Positions 1 through 7,230 are shown, counted from the stretch's first letter. The stretch is DNA of 15,946 nt from CAWAPS01 sp963783945 (GCA_963783945.1 CAWAPS010000017.1:1-15946); one strand, 5' to 3'. The notes: generated from the sequence alone by a model not told the origin. A program made the numbers and translations.

Positions 1-52
1 GGGCTTCAGCCCCTGCCTGCAGCTCCTCCTCATCTATGGGCTTCGCCGGCAT
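1..52 (-). CDS. 5' end of an unidentified leftward gene (partial)
   Basis: Reading leftward, an ATG at 52-50 opens a frame that stays open to the window edge and begins MPAKPIDEEELQAGAEA. A perfect AGGAGG (complement of 58-63) lies five bases before the ATG, which is the best Shine-Dalgarno match in the window and the main reason to call a gene from only 17 codons. The peptide is acidic after residue 6 and has no signal sequence. No family can be recognised. It diverges from the enoyl-CoA hydratase gene, so the space between 64 and 530 probably holds promoters for both directions. Confidence 0.55.
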   Translation of the reverse strand, partial: MPAKPIDEEELQAGAEA

Positions 53-63
53 TCGGTCCTCCT

Positions 64-530
64 GTGATCGGTCGAAAGGGAGACTGCGCAGGCCCTCCGG
101 CCTCCTGCTCCGGCTCCGGCGTCGAGAACCTTTCCAAAACGGCAGCCCGTCCTCGGTGTGGGCGGCAACGAGTTCTCCGCCGATGTGTCAACGAGATCAC
201 CCGGCTGGATCGTTGGCTGACGTGACCTAAATGGGAACCACACGTGCTCCTCTCAAAGCCAACCTCGGCTCGTCGCAGGAAAAGGTTGACTAGGTCGTTG
301 GTTTGTCGCTACCGTGACTTCGGGATGGATCAGGGAGGGGCCGAAGCTGACGATCTTCCCTGGGTTGCGGAGACGAACCCTACGGCCACGGCTCGTTCTC
401 GGGATTCCTCGACGGCGCCGGGGTCACGACTGGGGCGGGGCTCGCGGGGGGCGGCATGGCTCAGCGTCAGCGGCCGGTTCCTGAAGGACTCACCGAGGGC
501 GGCGTTCGCCCGTTACAACCGGCAAAGGAG
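64..530. other. Intergenic region between divergent genes, no clear gene
   Basis: About 470 bases lie between the leftward partial gene and the enoyl-CoA hydratase start. Small open frames exist on both strands, but none has a recognisable product. From about 380 to 540 a rightward frame continuous with the hydratase start reads as Gly-rich peptide (for example DGAGVTTGAGLAGGG). It could be a coding remnant or chance, and I could not assign it. The only site I would mark is the promoter-like pair at 286-315. Confidence 0.4.
286..315 (+). promoter_or_regulatory. Candidate promoter for the hydratase-synthetase pair
   Basis: TTGACT (286-291) and TACCGT (310-315) are separated by 18 bases and resemble an actinobacterial -35 and a TAnnnT -10 element. 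The pair faces the enoyl-CoA hydratase and acyl-CoA synthetase genes and would give a leader of about 210 bases. Such matches arise by chance, so this is a weak call. Confidence 0.3.
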
Positions 531-590
531 ATGAGCAGGATGGACGAGGATCTCGGCGCGGCTGGACTGCGGTTCGAAACGCGAGGGTGT
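524..590 (+). other. Original start and frameshift of the enoyl-CoA hydratase gene
   Basis: AAAGGAG (524-530) sits nine bases before ATG 540 (another ATG is at 531). This frame reads MDEDLGAAGLRFETR, a typical start for the enoyl-CoA hydratase family. At about 577-583 the family-like reading moves to the frame of the main ORF, which continues GVIGWCIIDRPEARNALTG before reaching its first ATG at 646. That downstream frame has a stop at 532-534 and no ATG, GTG or TTG before 646. The shift equals one extra base or two missing bases, and the AAA run at 577-579 is a likely place. Either the gene is broken near its 5' end or the sequence has an error here. Confidence 0.7.
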
Positions 591-645
591 CATCGGCTGG
601 TGCATTATCGACCGGCCCGAAGCTCGCAACGCGCTGACCGGAGCC

Positions 646-1341
646 ATGTACTACGGCATCAAGAAGGCGGTGATCCGGGTCAATCAGGACCCGGAACTGG
701 CAGCGCTGATCATCACCGGCACCGGCGACGTCTTCGCCCCGGGGGGCGATCTCGGCGGCCGGGCCCCTGATCCCAGGGATGCCCCCAACCCTGAGGTCGG
801 CCCCGGGGAGTCGCTGCCGTTCACTGCGATCCGGGAGAGTGGCAAACCGGTGATCGTGGCGGTCAACGGCATCTGCCAAGGCGGCGGGCTCCTAATCGCC
901 ATGATGGCCGATATCGCGGTGGTCAGTGACAGGTCGACGTTCCGGGTGCCGGAACTGTTGCGGGGCATCATCGACGCCACCTACGCCTACGCCCTGCCCG
1001 TGCATGCCGGCATCGCGGTGGCTCGTGACCTGCTGCTGTCGGCCCGTAAGTTCGACGCGGCGGAGGCTCAGGCGTACGGGTTCATCACCCGGGTCGTGCC
1101 GCATGACCAGCTGCGCCAGGCGGCGCTCGCCGCCGTGGGCGAGGTCCTGCAGACCGCCCCGGTAGCCCGGCTGCACGTCAAGCGCATGCTGAACGAACGC
1201 TACGGGCAGATCGATTACCAGACCATGATGTGGGGGCTGGCCGAGTCCCCCGAGCCCCGGGAAGGGTTCACCGCCTTCATGGAAAAACGAGCACCCAGCT
1301 GGATCCCCGCCCAGTTCGCCAACACAGCCGGTCGGAGATAG
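646..1341 (+). CDS. Enoyl-CoA hydratase/isomerase family protein, N-terminus displaced by a frameshift
   Basis: This is a crotonase-fold enzyme acting on acyl-CoA thioesters in the cytoplasm. Visible family landmarks are FAPGGDLGG (the oxyanion-hole region), VNGICQGGG, then VPELLRGIID and a C-terminal AKR-like helical segment. In rat mitochondrial hydratase the two catalytic glutamates lie in a GGGCELAMM and a QPE context. Here the first is Leu (GGGLLIAMM, codon 892-894) and the second is kept (VPE), so classical hydratase activity is doubtful and an isomerase, hydrolase or other crotonase reaction is possible. ATG 646 is the only start in this frame. The first 30 or so residues lie in a different frame from 540, and the restored protein would be about 266 residues, normal for the family. 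The acyl-CoA synthetase starts 35 bases downstream, which suggests an operon. Confidence 0.85.
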   Translation: MYYGIKKAVIRVNQDPELAALIITGTGDVFAPGGDLGGRAPDPRDAPNPEVGPGESLPFTAIRESGKPVIVAVNGICQGGGLLIAMMADIAVVSDRSTFRVPELLRGIIDATYAYALPVHAGIAVARDLLLSARKFDAAEAQAYGFITRVVPHDQLRQAALAAVGEVLQTAPVARLHVKRMLNERYGQIDYQTMMWGLAESPEPREGFTAFMEKRAPSWIPAQFANTAGRR

Positions 1342-1376
1342 TGCTCCGTCCTTGGTGAGGAGAGAGGAACAGGACA

Positions 1377-2948
1377 ATGACCGCCGGAGGGTTCTTTGCA
1401 CTCGGCGAGTTGTACCCCGACCGGGAGGTGTGGTTCGAGGCGTCAGGTGCCGCCCCGGTGATCGCCGGGGATCTCCTGGCCACTATGCACCGCATCGGTC
1501 GGGGCCTGGAGACGATGGATGTGCACGCCGGCGACACCATCGCGGTCGTGCTGTCGAATCGCCGCGAGTTCCTCGAGTGTTACGGGGCGGCGATCAGGTC
1601 GGGTCTGTACTTCGTGGCGATCAACTGGCATCTCACGTCCAGCGAGATGAGCTACATCCTGACCGACTCGAACGCCAAGGTCGTCTTCACCGAGGCGCCC
1701 TTCTGGCCGGCGGCCGCTGGGGCGGCCGCCGCGGCCGGGATCGACGGTGAAGGCGTTTTGGCCGTGGACGGTGACTGGGGTTTGCACGTCGACTCCGGGC
1801 TCTTCCATGATCTGTCCGGGGACCGGCTGCCCGAGGGATCGGCCGGCCAGATCATGTTCTACACATCAGGAACGACCGGGCGGCCCAAAGGGGTCCGCAA
1901 GTCCTTCCGAGCGGAGGCGGGCGACGAGGTGACGCTGACCAGCGGCATCGGTCCGATTCGCCTCCGAGCCCAGGGCGATGGGCCCGGTCTGTCAGTCAGC
2001 GACGACGTGGCCCTCAGCTCGGGCCCCTTTTACCACGGATTGCCCCTCGCCGTGGTCACGACTGCGCTCGATGGCGGAGGGGTGGTTGTCAGCATGGACA
2101 AATGGACGGCCGAAGGGTTCCTCGACCTCGTCGAACGGCATCGGGTGACCCATGCCACGGTCGTCCCCACCATGTTCCGCCGGCTACTGGCGCTGCCCGA
2201 GGAGGTGCGGCGGGCCGCCGACGTGACGTCCTTGCGGTCGGTGAATCACGGCGGGGCGCCCTGCCCAGTAGACGTCAAGCGGCGGGTCATCGAGTGGTGG
2301 GGCCCCATCGTGACCGAGAGCTACTCTTCGACTGAGGGTGCGGGCACCAGCGTGACCTCGGAGGAGTGGCTCGATAAGCCGGGCACGGTGGGACGACCCA
2401 ACCCCGGGGTGGTCATCAAGATCCTCGACGAAGACGGCCAGGAACTGCCCTCCGGCGAGCAGGGACTGGTGTACATGACGCCGACGCTGTGGGAGTTCGA
2501 GTACCACCACGACTCCGACAAGACCGAGTCTGCTACCCGCGAGGGTATGTTTACCGTGGGGGACATCGGCTACCTCGACGAGGACGGGTACTTGTTTCTT
2601 TGCGATCGCAAGGCCGACACCATCATCTCCGGGGGCGTCAACATCTACCCGGCCGAGGTCGAAGCCACTCTTCTCCAGCATCCCGCGGTCGGCGACGCCG
2701 CGGTGATCGGGGTGCCCAACGACGAATGGGGCGAGGAGGTGCGGGCCGTCGTAGAACTCCGTGACGCCGCCACCCTCTCGCCCGAACTCGCCGCCGAACT
2801 CACCGAGTTCTGTCGATCCCGCATCGCCCGGTTCAAATGCCCCCGGCAGGTCGACTTCGTCGACTCCCTCGAGCGCGATCCCAACGGCAAGCTCCGCAAG
2901 GGCGCCATCCGGGCCCGTTACTGGCCCGAGGGTTTGCGCCGAATCTGA
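1377..2948 (+). CDS. Acyl-CoA synthetase (AMP-binding, FadD-like)
   Basis: This 523-residue ANL-superfamily adenylate-forming ligase would activate a carboxylic acid to its CoA thioester with ATP. The P-loop-like motif YTSGTTGRPKG is at residues 162-172 and the ESYSSTEGAG motif at 314-323. The aspartate of GDIGYLDEDG is D396, the hinge DRK is 410-412, and the catalytic lysine in PNGK is K505, so every core motif is intact. Length is normal for a FadD-type ligase. ATG 1377 follows a purine-rich GAGGAGAGAGGAAC stretch. Its neighbour upstream is the enoyl-CoA hydratase family gene, and co-transcription is likely. The acid substrate cannot be read from sequence. A broad medium- or long-chain or alicyclic carboxylate is a guess from context. 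Confidence 0.93.
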   Translation: MTAGGFFALGELYPDREVWFEASGAAPVIAGDLLATMHRIGRGLETMDVHAGDTIAVVLSNRREFLECYGAAIRSGLYFVAINWHLTSSEMSYILTDSNAKVVFTEAPFWPAAAGAAAAAGIDGEGVLAVDGDWGLHVDSGLFHDLSGDRLPEGSAGQIMFYTSGTTGRPKGVRKSFRAEAGDEVTLTSGIGPIRLRAQGDGPGLSVSDDVALSSGPFYHGLPLAVVTTALDGGGVVVSMDKWTAEGFLDLVERHRVTHATVVPTMFRRLLALPEEVRRAADVTSLRSVNHGGAPCPVDVKRRVIEWWGPIVTESYSSTEGAGTSVTSEEWLDKPGTVGRPNPGVVIKILDEDGQELPSGEQGLVYMTPTLWEFEYHHDSDKTESATREGMFTVGDIGYLDEDGYLFLCDRKADTIISGGVNIYPAEVEATLLQHPAVGDAAVIGVPNDEWGEEVRAVVELRDAATLSPELAAELTEFCRSRIARFKCPRQVDFVDSLERDPNGKLRKGAIRARYWPEGLRRI

Positions 2949-3317
2949 CCGACGTGACGATCCGCTAAGCCCCGACTCGGACCGTTTGGCCAACGCAGGC
3001 GCGATCCCGCGTCAACTCGGAGCTAGTGCCCAGTCACATATCGGCCTTCTTCACTGGCGAAAAGACCACCGCGTTCTATGTGCCTCCGACTGGACGAACG
3101 AGACCGGCATCGCCTGGAAACAGGCGAACGCATCCAGCCTCCTCCTGCGTCGGCTCTTCCCAGTGGCGGGAACACCTTGTAGACCGCTCGGTTGTTGATG
3201 AGATCCGTGTTCTTTTTGGTACCGTTCGCGGCGGACACCGTTGGAGGAGTTCGCTGGTAGAGATCGAAACATCACGAGGCTCGTGGAACTCCCCGGTGCT
3301 CTCGCTGCAGTGGTAGA
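2949..3317. other. Intergenic region, no gene seen
   Basis: The 369 bases between the synthetase stop and the regulator start hold only short, low-quality frames on both strands. I see no convincing terminator after the synthetase. Seven-base arms GGAGTTC (3246-3252) and GAACTCC (3286-3292), 33 bases apart, lie upstream of the regulator but are too far apart to call as an operator. The regulator promoter must lie here, but no good hexamer pair stands out. Confidence 0.4.
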
Positions 3318-4901
3318 GTGGTGATTTCTTTGGATCGCACCCGCCGTGTTCCTATCGCCAGTGGCGCTTCGGTGTCTAGTTTGCTGACCGATGACTTAGC
3401 GTGCCGACGTAACGGCAGTAAAATGTCCCACGTTGTGGCCACCGAGTTACGGAGGCGCATCGTACGAGGTCAGGTCGCACCGGGCGATACCCTGCCGAGC
3501 GAGGCGCAGTTGATGGAACTCCTCGACGTGTCACGCGATACGTTGCGTGGCGCGCTGCGGATGCTGGAGTCGGAATCGCTAATCTACATCCGGCGGGGCC
3601 GGAACGGTGGTGCCGTTGTGCGGCGTCCTGACCTGCGAGCAATCGGCCGCTACATAGCACTGCTGCTCCAGACGCGAGGCGTGACCCTCGACGACATCCA
3701 CGAGGCGCGCCGGATCCTCGAAGTGCCGGCGGTCGCCCTAGTTGCCGATCACCTGTCCCCCGAGTTGACCCGGCGATTGGAAGCGCTTCACGATTCGCAA
3801 ATCAACGATCGAGCTAACCCTGTTCGCGTCGCCCGATCCTTTGCCGAATTCGATCAGGGCGTCGTGGATCTCACGGGCAACGGGATGCTCTCCATGCTGT
3901 CGGGCATCTTCCGGGACAGCTACGCCGGTGAGATCTACACCGGTCTCCGAAATGCACGTGGCCGGTCCGCCCACCTGCTCGAGCAGGCCTTCGCTACGCG
4001 GGCGGCCGTTGTCGCCGCAGCCCGCCAGGGTGAGGGGGACCGGGTCGTCGAGCTGTGGCTCGCGTACCTGGACGACACTCGACATCTCGGGCGAAGCGCC
4101 CGAAGAAGACCGGCCCCGATCGACGTGACCGCGATGTGGCGGGCCGAGGTGGCGTGGGATCGGGCCGACGCTCGGCCCGACAAGATTGCCTCCAACATCT
4201 CGGTCGAAATCCGCTCGCAGATCGCGGAGGGGCGATTGAACGACGGAGACCGGCTCGCCGCACTTCCCGAGCTGGCGACGGCCTTCGGTGTCTCGCGACC
4301 TACCCTGCGCGAGGCCCTACGTGTCCTCGAGCGCGAGTCCCTGCTCGACCTTCGTACCGGTACGCACGGCGGGGCCCGCGTCCGAGTCCCGTCGACTGAG
4401 ACCGCAGCCCAGCTGGCCGCCATCATCATCGAGAGCGAGCAGACCACGATCGGTGATCTGTGGGAGGCGCGAGCGGTCATCGAGCCAAGGCTCCTGGGCC
4501 TGGTAGCCCAACGCATCACGCCAGGTGCGCTCGAAGTGCTGCGAACCGCGATCGAAGCGCTTGGCGAAGCCGTCAGCGACACCCCACGCTTCACCGCGCT
4601 GTGGGGTGAGGCGGAGAGCATCATGCTCGGATCGTCCGGCAATCCGGCGATCTCCGTGGCCATGGAGCTCAGGCATTGGATCCGTAACAGCTGCACCAAC
4701 GAGTTGACCGCTGACGCGGTCAATCTGCCGTGGGTGGAGCGGTCGAACCGGCGAGCAGCCCTCCGCTTGAACGACGTCGTGACTGCCGCGGCGGAATCTG
4801 ACCCGGATGCGGCCGTTACCGTGTGGACCGACTACGTGACCTACACGACTCCGTTCTTCCACAACCTCGGCGATCGGCTGGTCCTTGACATGCTCGACTA
4901 G
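3318..4901 (+). CDS. Tandem-duplicated GntR/FCD (FadR-type) transcriptional regulator
   Basis: The 527-residue protein contains two complete copies of a FadR-type repressor. Copy 1 has a winged HTH at about 37-105 (SRDTLRGALRMLE from S72, wing RRGRNGGA) and an FCD helical effector domain starting with EARRILE at 129-135. Copy 2 has its HTH at about 291-358 (SRPTLREALRVLE from S326, wing RTGTHGGA) and EARAVIE at 383-389. Matching residues are exactly 254 apart, so the copies align without net gaps. FadR-type proteins normally have about 240 residues and dimerise; this looks like a covalent dimer. Copy 2 keeps the usual R-E-A-L of the recognition region while copy 1 has R-G-A-L, so the halves may read different half-sites. 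The start is uncertain: GTG 3318 gives the longest form, GTG 3372 and ATG 3423 (residue 36) are alternatives, and none has a strong ribosome site. It probably controls nearby acyl-CoA genes. Confidence 0.9.
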   Translation: MVISLDRTRRVPIASGASVSSLLTDDLACRRNGSKMSHVVATELRRRIVRGQVAPGDTLPSEAQLMELLDVSRDTLRGALRMLESESLIYIRRGRNGGAVVRRPDLRAIGRYIALLLQTRGVTLDDIHEARRILEVPAVALVADHLSPELTRRLEALHDSQINDRANPVRVARSFAEFDQGVVDLTGNGMLSMLSGIFRDSYAGEIYTGLRNARGRSAHLLEQAFATRAAVVAAARQGEGDRVVELWLAYLDDTRHLGRSARRRPAPIDVTAMWRAEVAWDRADARPDKIASNISVEIRSQIAEGRLNDGDRLAALPELATAFGVSRPTLREALRVLERESLLDLRTGTHGGARVRVPSTETAAQLAAIIIESEQTTIGDLWEARAVIEPRLLGLVAQRITPGALEVLRTAIEALGEAVSDTPRFTALWGEAESIMLGSSGNPAISVAMELRHWIRNSCTNELTADAVNLPWVERSNRRAALRLNDVVTAAAESDPDAAVTVWTDYVTYTTPFFHNLGDRLVLDMLD

Positions 4902-4914
4902 GGCGTTCGTCCAG

Positions 4915-4934
4915 CCCCCGTTCGCCGGCGGGGG
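4915..4934 (+). terminator. GC-rich hairpin after the regulator
   Basis: CCCCCG (4915-4920) and CGGGGG (4929-4934) form a perfect six-base stem with an eight-base loop, 14 bases after the regulator stop codon. No T run follows, as is common for actinobacterial terminators. It is a plausible transcription end for the regulator gene. Confidence 0.4.
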
Positions 4935-4985
4935 ATGACCGGGCTCTCTCGGCCGATAAGGTCGGCAGATAGCACGACCGTTTGG

Positions 4986-5007
4986 CCGTGTCGAACTTCG
5001 GACACGG
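4986..5007. promoter_or_regulatory. Inverted repeat upstream of the substrate-binding protein gene
   Basis: CCGTGTC (4986-4992) and GACACGG (5001-5007) are perfect seven-base arms around an eight-base centre GAACTTCG, with near symmetry continuing two bases outward. It lies 84 bases past the regulator stop and about 215 bases before the receptor gene. It could be an operator or a second hairpin terminator for the regulator; no T run follows. Confidence 0.4.
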
Positions 5008-5074
5008 ACCACCCCTTCGTCAACTACCTCGGGCCCGGGAGCCGTCGGGTGCCTATCGGCCTAGCCAAAATCGG

Positions 5075-5159
5075 TTGACTCAAGCACCTCTAGTAGGCAT
5101 CATGGTGACTGCTCCGTCGATGGGTTGCCTTGACATTGAGCGCGAAATATAGGAAGATT
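5075..5159 (+). promoter_or_regulatory. Candidate promoter region of the substrate-binding protein gene
   Basis: Two -35-like hexamers precede the receptor gene: TTGACT (5075-5080) and a perfect TTGACA (5130-5135). The second has AAGATT (5154-5159) 18 bases on, a weak -10, with AT-rich AAATATAGG between them. Transcription from here would give a leader of about 55 bases. An independent promoter agrees with the receptor gene being the only gene in its unit. Confidence 0.35.
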
Positions 5160-5221
5160 CGGCACGCTTAAGGGTCGTCGCGGCCGATCATACGAGTTGC
5201 GACATTCAGGGGGGTTCAGCT

Positions 5222-6514
5222 GTGTTCCAAAAGAGGACGAAACTGTTCGCCGCAACTGCGGCTGCGGTAGTAATGGTGGCTGCTGGTTGCGGCAGCTCTT
5301 CGAAAAACGCGGGAGCACCCACCACGCCGACCAGCGCGGCCTCGACCGGCAGCACCACCGGGGGCACCACCGTGGGCACGAACGGCGGGGGGACCCACAC
5401 TTACACCGTGGGCGTGCTCTATGACAACACCGGGCCGACGGCGACGAACTCGATGACCTTCCCTCTGGGGGTCAAGGCCGGGGCGGTGCTGGCGGCCACG
5501 GAGGGCTACACGATCAAATATGTGGTCGCCGATACCGGTTCGTCACCCACCGGGGCGCTCGCCGCCGCGGAGAAGCTGGTCGAACAGGATCACGTGTTCG
5601 CAGTGCTGGCCTACTCCTCGGCCACCTTTGCCGCCGAGCCGTTCCTCAAGTCCAAAGGAATACCGGTCATAGGGGTAAACATCGATGCCACCGAGTGGGC
5701 CACGGCGCCGAACATGTTTTCTGTGGGCGGCACCTCGGATTACACCAAGGTGTTCACCCAGACTGGATTGGAATTCAAACAACTGGGCGCCACCACCATC
5801 GGTTCGGTCGGCTACTCCGTCTCTCCGAGTTCCTCGGACACTGCCAAATCGGGGGCGGCGTCAGCCCAGCTAGCGGGCCTCAAGGTCGGCTATCTCAACG
5901 CCAACTTCCCCCTCGGCGGCACCGACACCGGCCCCGCCGTGCTGGCCATGAAGGCGGCGGGAGTCGACGGTTTCACTGCACCGCTCGACGCCAACACCGA
6001 GTTTTCCATTGTCAAGGGCCTGCGGGACCAGGGGGTGAACCTCAAGGTGGTGCTCGCTTCTACCGGCTACGGTGGTGACCTGCTCACGGGCGGCCCTGGC
6101 GCCCAGCAGACGGCCCAGGGTATCTATTTCCTCCTCGGGTTTGAACCAGTCGAGATGCACACTGCAGCGACCGAACAGTTCTCCGCCGACCTCAAGGCCG
6201 CAGGGGTCACAGGAGAACCACCGACGAACGAATTCTACGGGTACATGGCCGTCGACGCGCTGGTCCAGGGGCTCAAGGCGGCCGGCTCGAACCCGACCCA
6301 GGCTTCGGTGATCAACGCCATGCTCCAGATGCACAACTACAACGGCGCTGGTCTCTATGGCACTCACTCCGTCAGCTTCGCCCTGGCCGATCGCGGCAAG
6401 GTGAGCTCGGCCGACAACTGCAACTGGCTCACCCAATATGAGGGCACCACCTTCAAACTGGTACCCGGTATGGATCCCATCTGCGGGCAAACCGTCCCAG
6501 GAAAGACGGTCTGA
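5222..6514 (+). CDS. ABC transporter substrate-binding lipoprotein (LivJ/Peripla_BP_6 type)
   Basis: This 430-residue protein is an extracytoplasmic solute receptor of the branched-chain amino acid family. A basic N-terminus and hydrophobic stretch lead to the lipobox VAAGC, with C23 as the predicted lipidated residue, so it should be anchored outside the membrane. A Gly/Ser/Thr-rich linker (about 24-58) precedes the type 1 periplasmic-binding fold, which starts YTVGVLYDNTGP and continues with alternating strand-helix segments such as FAVLAYSS and GIPVIGVN. GTG 5222 is chosen because AGGGGGG (5208-5214) lies seven bases before it and the signal peptide begins there. No permease or ATPase gene (livHMGF type) is next to it, so it is an orphan that must borrow a transporter or act as a sensor. 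In such clusters these receptors often bind aromatic or other organic acids, but the ligand is unknown. Confidence 0.9.
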   Translation: MFQKRTKLFAATAAAVVMVAAGCGSSSKNAGAPTTPTSAASTGSTTGGTTVGTNGGGTHTYTVGVLYDNTGPTATNSMTFPLGVKAGAVLAATEGYTIKYVVADTGSSPTGALAAAEKLVEQDHVFAVLAYSSATFAAEPFLKSKGIPVIGVNIDATEWATAPNMFSVGGTSDYTKVFTQTGLEFKQLGATTIGSVGYSVSPSSSDTAKSGAASAQLAGLKVGYLNANFPLGGTDTGPAVLAMKAAGVDGFTAPLDANTEFSIVKGLRDQGVNLKVVLASTGYGGDLLTGGPGAQQTAQGIYFLLGFEPVEMHTAATEQFSADLKAAGVTGEPPTNEFYGYMAVDALVQGLKAAGSNPTQASVINAMLQMHNYNGAGLYGTHSVSFALADRGKVSSADNCNWLTQYEGTTFKLVPGMDPICGQTVPGKTV

Positions 6515-6529
6515 CCCGAGAACAGGCTC

Positions 6530-6643
6530 CGTAGCCCGGCCGTCACCACGTCGAACCGCCACGCCATCCACGTCCGGGGCGACCTCAAGGACCGTTCCCA
6601 CAAACTCGCTGCCCGGAGTAAAGGGTTCTTTGTCACGTTTAAA
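6530..6643 (-). pseudogene. Inverted N-terminal fragment of a medium-chain dehydrogenase/reductase
   Basis: Read leftward from 6643, this stretch gives FKRDKEPFTPGSEFVGTV and then LEVAPDVDGVAV followed by a degenerate GDRVAT-like segment. That is the substrate-domain region of the quinone-oxidoreductase branch of MDR proteins (typical wording is LPFTPGSEVAGVVxEVGPGV). It has no start of its own and runs into the 3' end of the receptor gene. The matching Rossmann half lies immediately to the right on the opposite strand, starting at 6644, so the two parts point away from a common junction. The simplest reading is one gene in which this segment was flipped and its flanks lost. Confidence 0.65.
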
Positions 6644-7066
6644 ACGGCGTTTCATGCCCTTGTCACTCAGGGCGAGTTCCACGCTGGTGACTGGGTAGTT
6701 GTGCTGGGGGCCTCGGGGGTGTCGGGACTGCAGCCGTTGACATCGCGACCCGCCTCGGAGGCAGGGTGATCGCTGTCGACCGGGGCCCGGCCCGGCTCGA
6801 GATCTGCAGGGAGCTCGGTGCGGTCGCCACGGTCGATTTCGACACCGAAGACGTGAAGGTCCGGATCAAGGAGGTCACGGGCGGAGGCGCCGATGTCGTG
6901 CTCGACCCGGTCGGTGGCGACGTGTCAGAACTGGCGCTCCGCTCGACCGCCTGGGGGGGCCGCTTCGTGGTCATCGGGTTCGCGAGCGGTGACATCCCGA
7001 GGACCCCCTCAACCTCGTCCTGCTCAAGGGGTGGTGATCAAAGGGTTCGAGATGCGAACGACTGAA
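6644..7066 (+). pseudogene. Rossmann half of a broken MDR (quinone oxidoreductase-like) gene
   Basis: Rightward reading gives TAFHALVTQGEFHAGDWVVV and LGASGVSG, then AAVDIATRLGGRVIAVDRGP, GGGADVVLDPVGGDV, GGRFVVIGFASGDIP, PLNLVLLKG and VVIKGFEMRT. These are the cofactor-binding core and the return to the substrate domain of an NADPH-dependent zinc-free MDR. Reading requires three successive frame changes, each equal to one missing base: at 6728-6729, near the C5 run at 7004-7008, and at the G4 run near 7028-7031. The expected C-terminal 50-60 residues are absent, and sequence after about 7066 no longer resembles the family. There is no start codon or ribosome site at the left end. The gene cannot make a functional enzyme as it stands. 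Confidence 0.75.
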
Positions 7067-7101
7067 CGGCTCCAGCTGGACATCGCCGACCCCTTAGACC
7101 A

Positions 7102-7230
7102 TCCCGGCGCCCAGCCGTCCTCGCGGTTCTCGAAGCCGAAAATACCCATGTAGTACTCGACAGAGCGTTCGAGATCTCGAACGCCGAGACCAACATGGGA
7201 GCAGCTCAAGTTGACCAGTCGTTCGCTCAT
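7102..7230 (-). pseudogene. Truncated VOC (glyoxalase-fold) gene, N-terminal part only
   Basis: A leftward frame from ATG 7230 reads MSERLVNLSCSHVGLGVRDL and continues with a YYMGIFGFENREDG segment, the first beta-alpha-beta module of a vicinal oxygen chelate protein with its metal-ligand histidine. About 43 codons in, the resemblance ends next to the MDR remnant; the open frame continues to 7024 without VOC character. A full VOC protein of this type has about 150 residues. The intact gene at 11755-11306 begins very similarly (FSHVGITVRDLEASLEFYG, then FGFE), so the two are related copies. No Shine-Dalgarno sequence precedes ATG 7230. Confidence 0.65.

Noticed and set aside
2184..2993. 269-codon leftward ORF opposite the acyl-CoA synthetase
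   Set aside because: Antisense to intact synthetase motifs, with no recognisable domain.
3246..3292. Inverted arms GGAGTTC and GAACTCC upstream of the regulator as an operator
   Set aside because: The 33-base gap is too long for a typical dimer site, and seven-base matches at such distance arise easily by chance.
3935..4723. 262-codon leftward ORF opposite the regulator
   Set aside because: Ser/Arg-rich composition and full overlap with the well-supported tandem GntR gene.
5870..6682. 270-codon leftward ORF taken as one gene
   Set aside because: Only its first part (6643-6530) resembles a real protein, the MDR fragment; the rest is antisense to the receptor gene.
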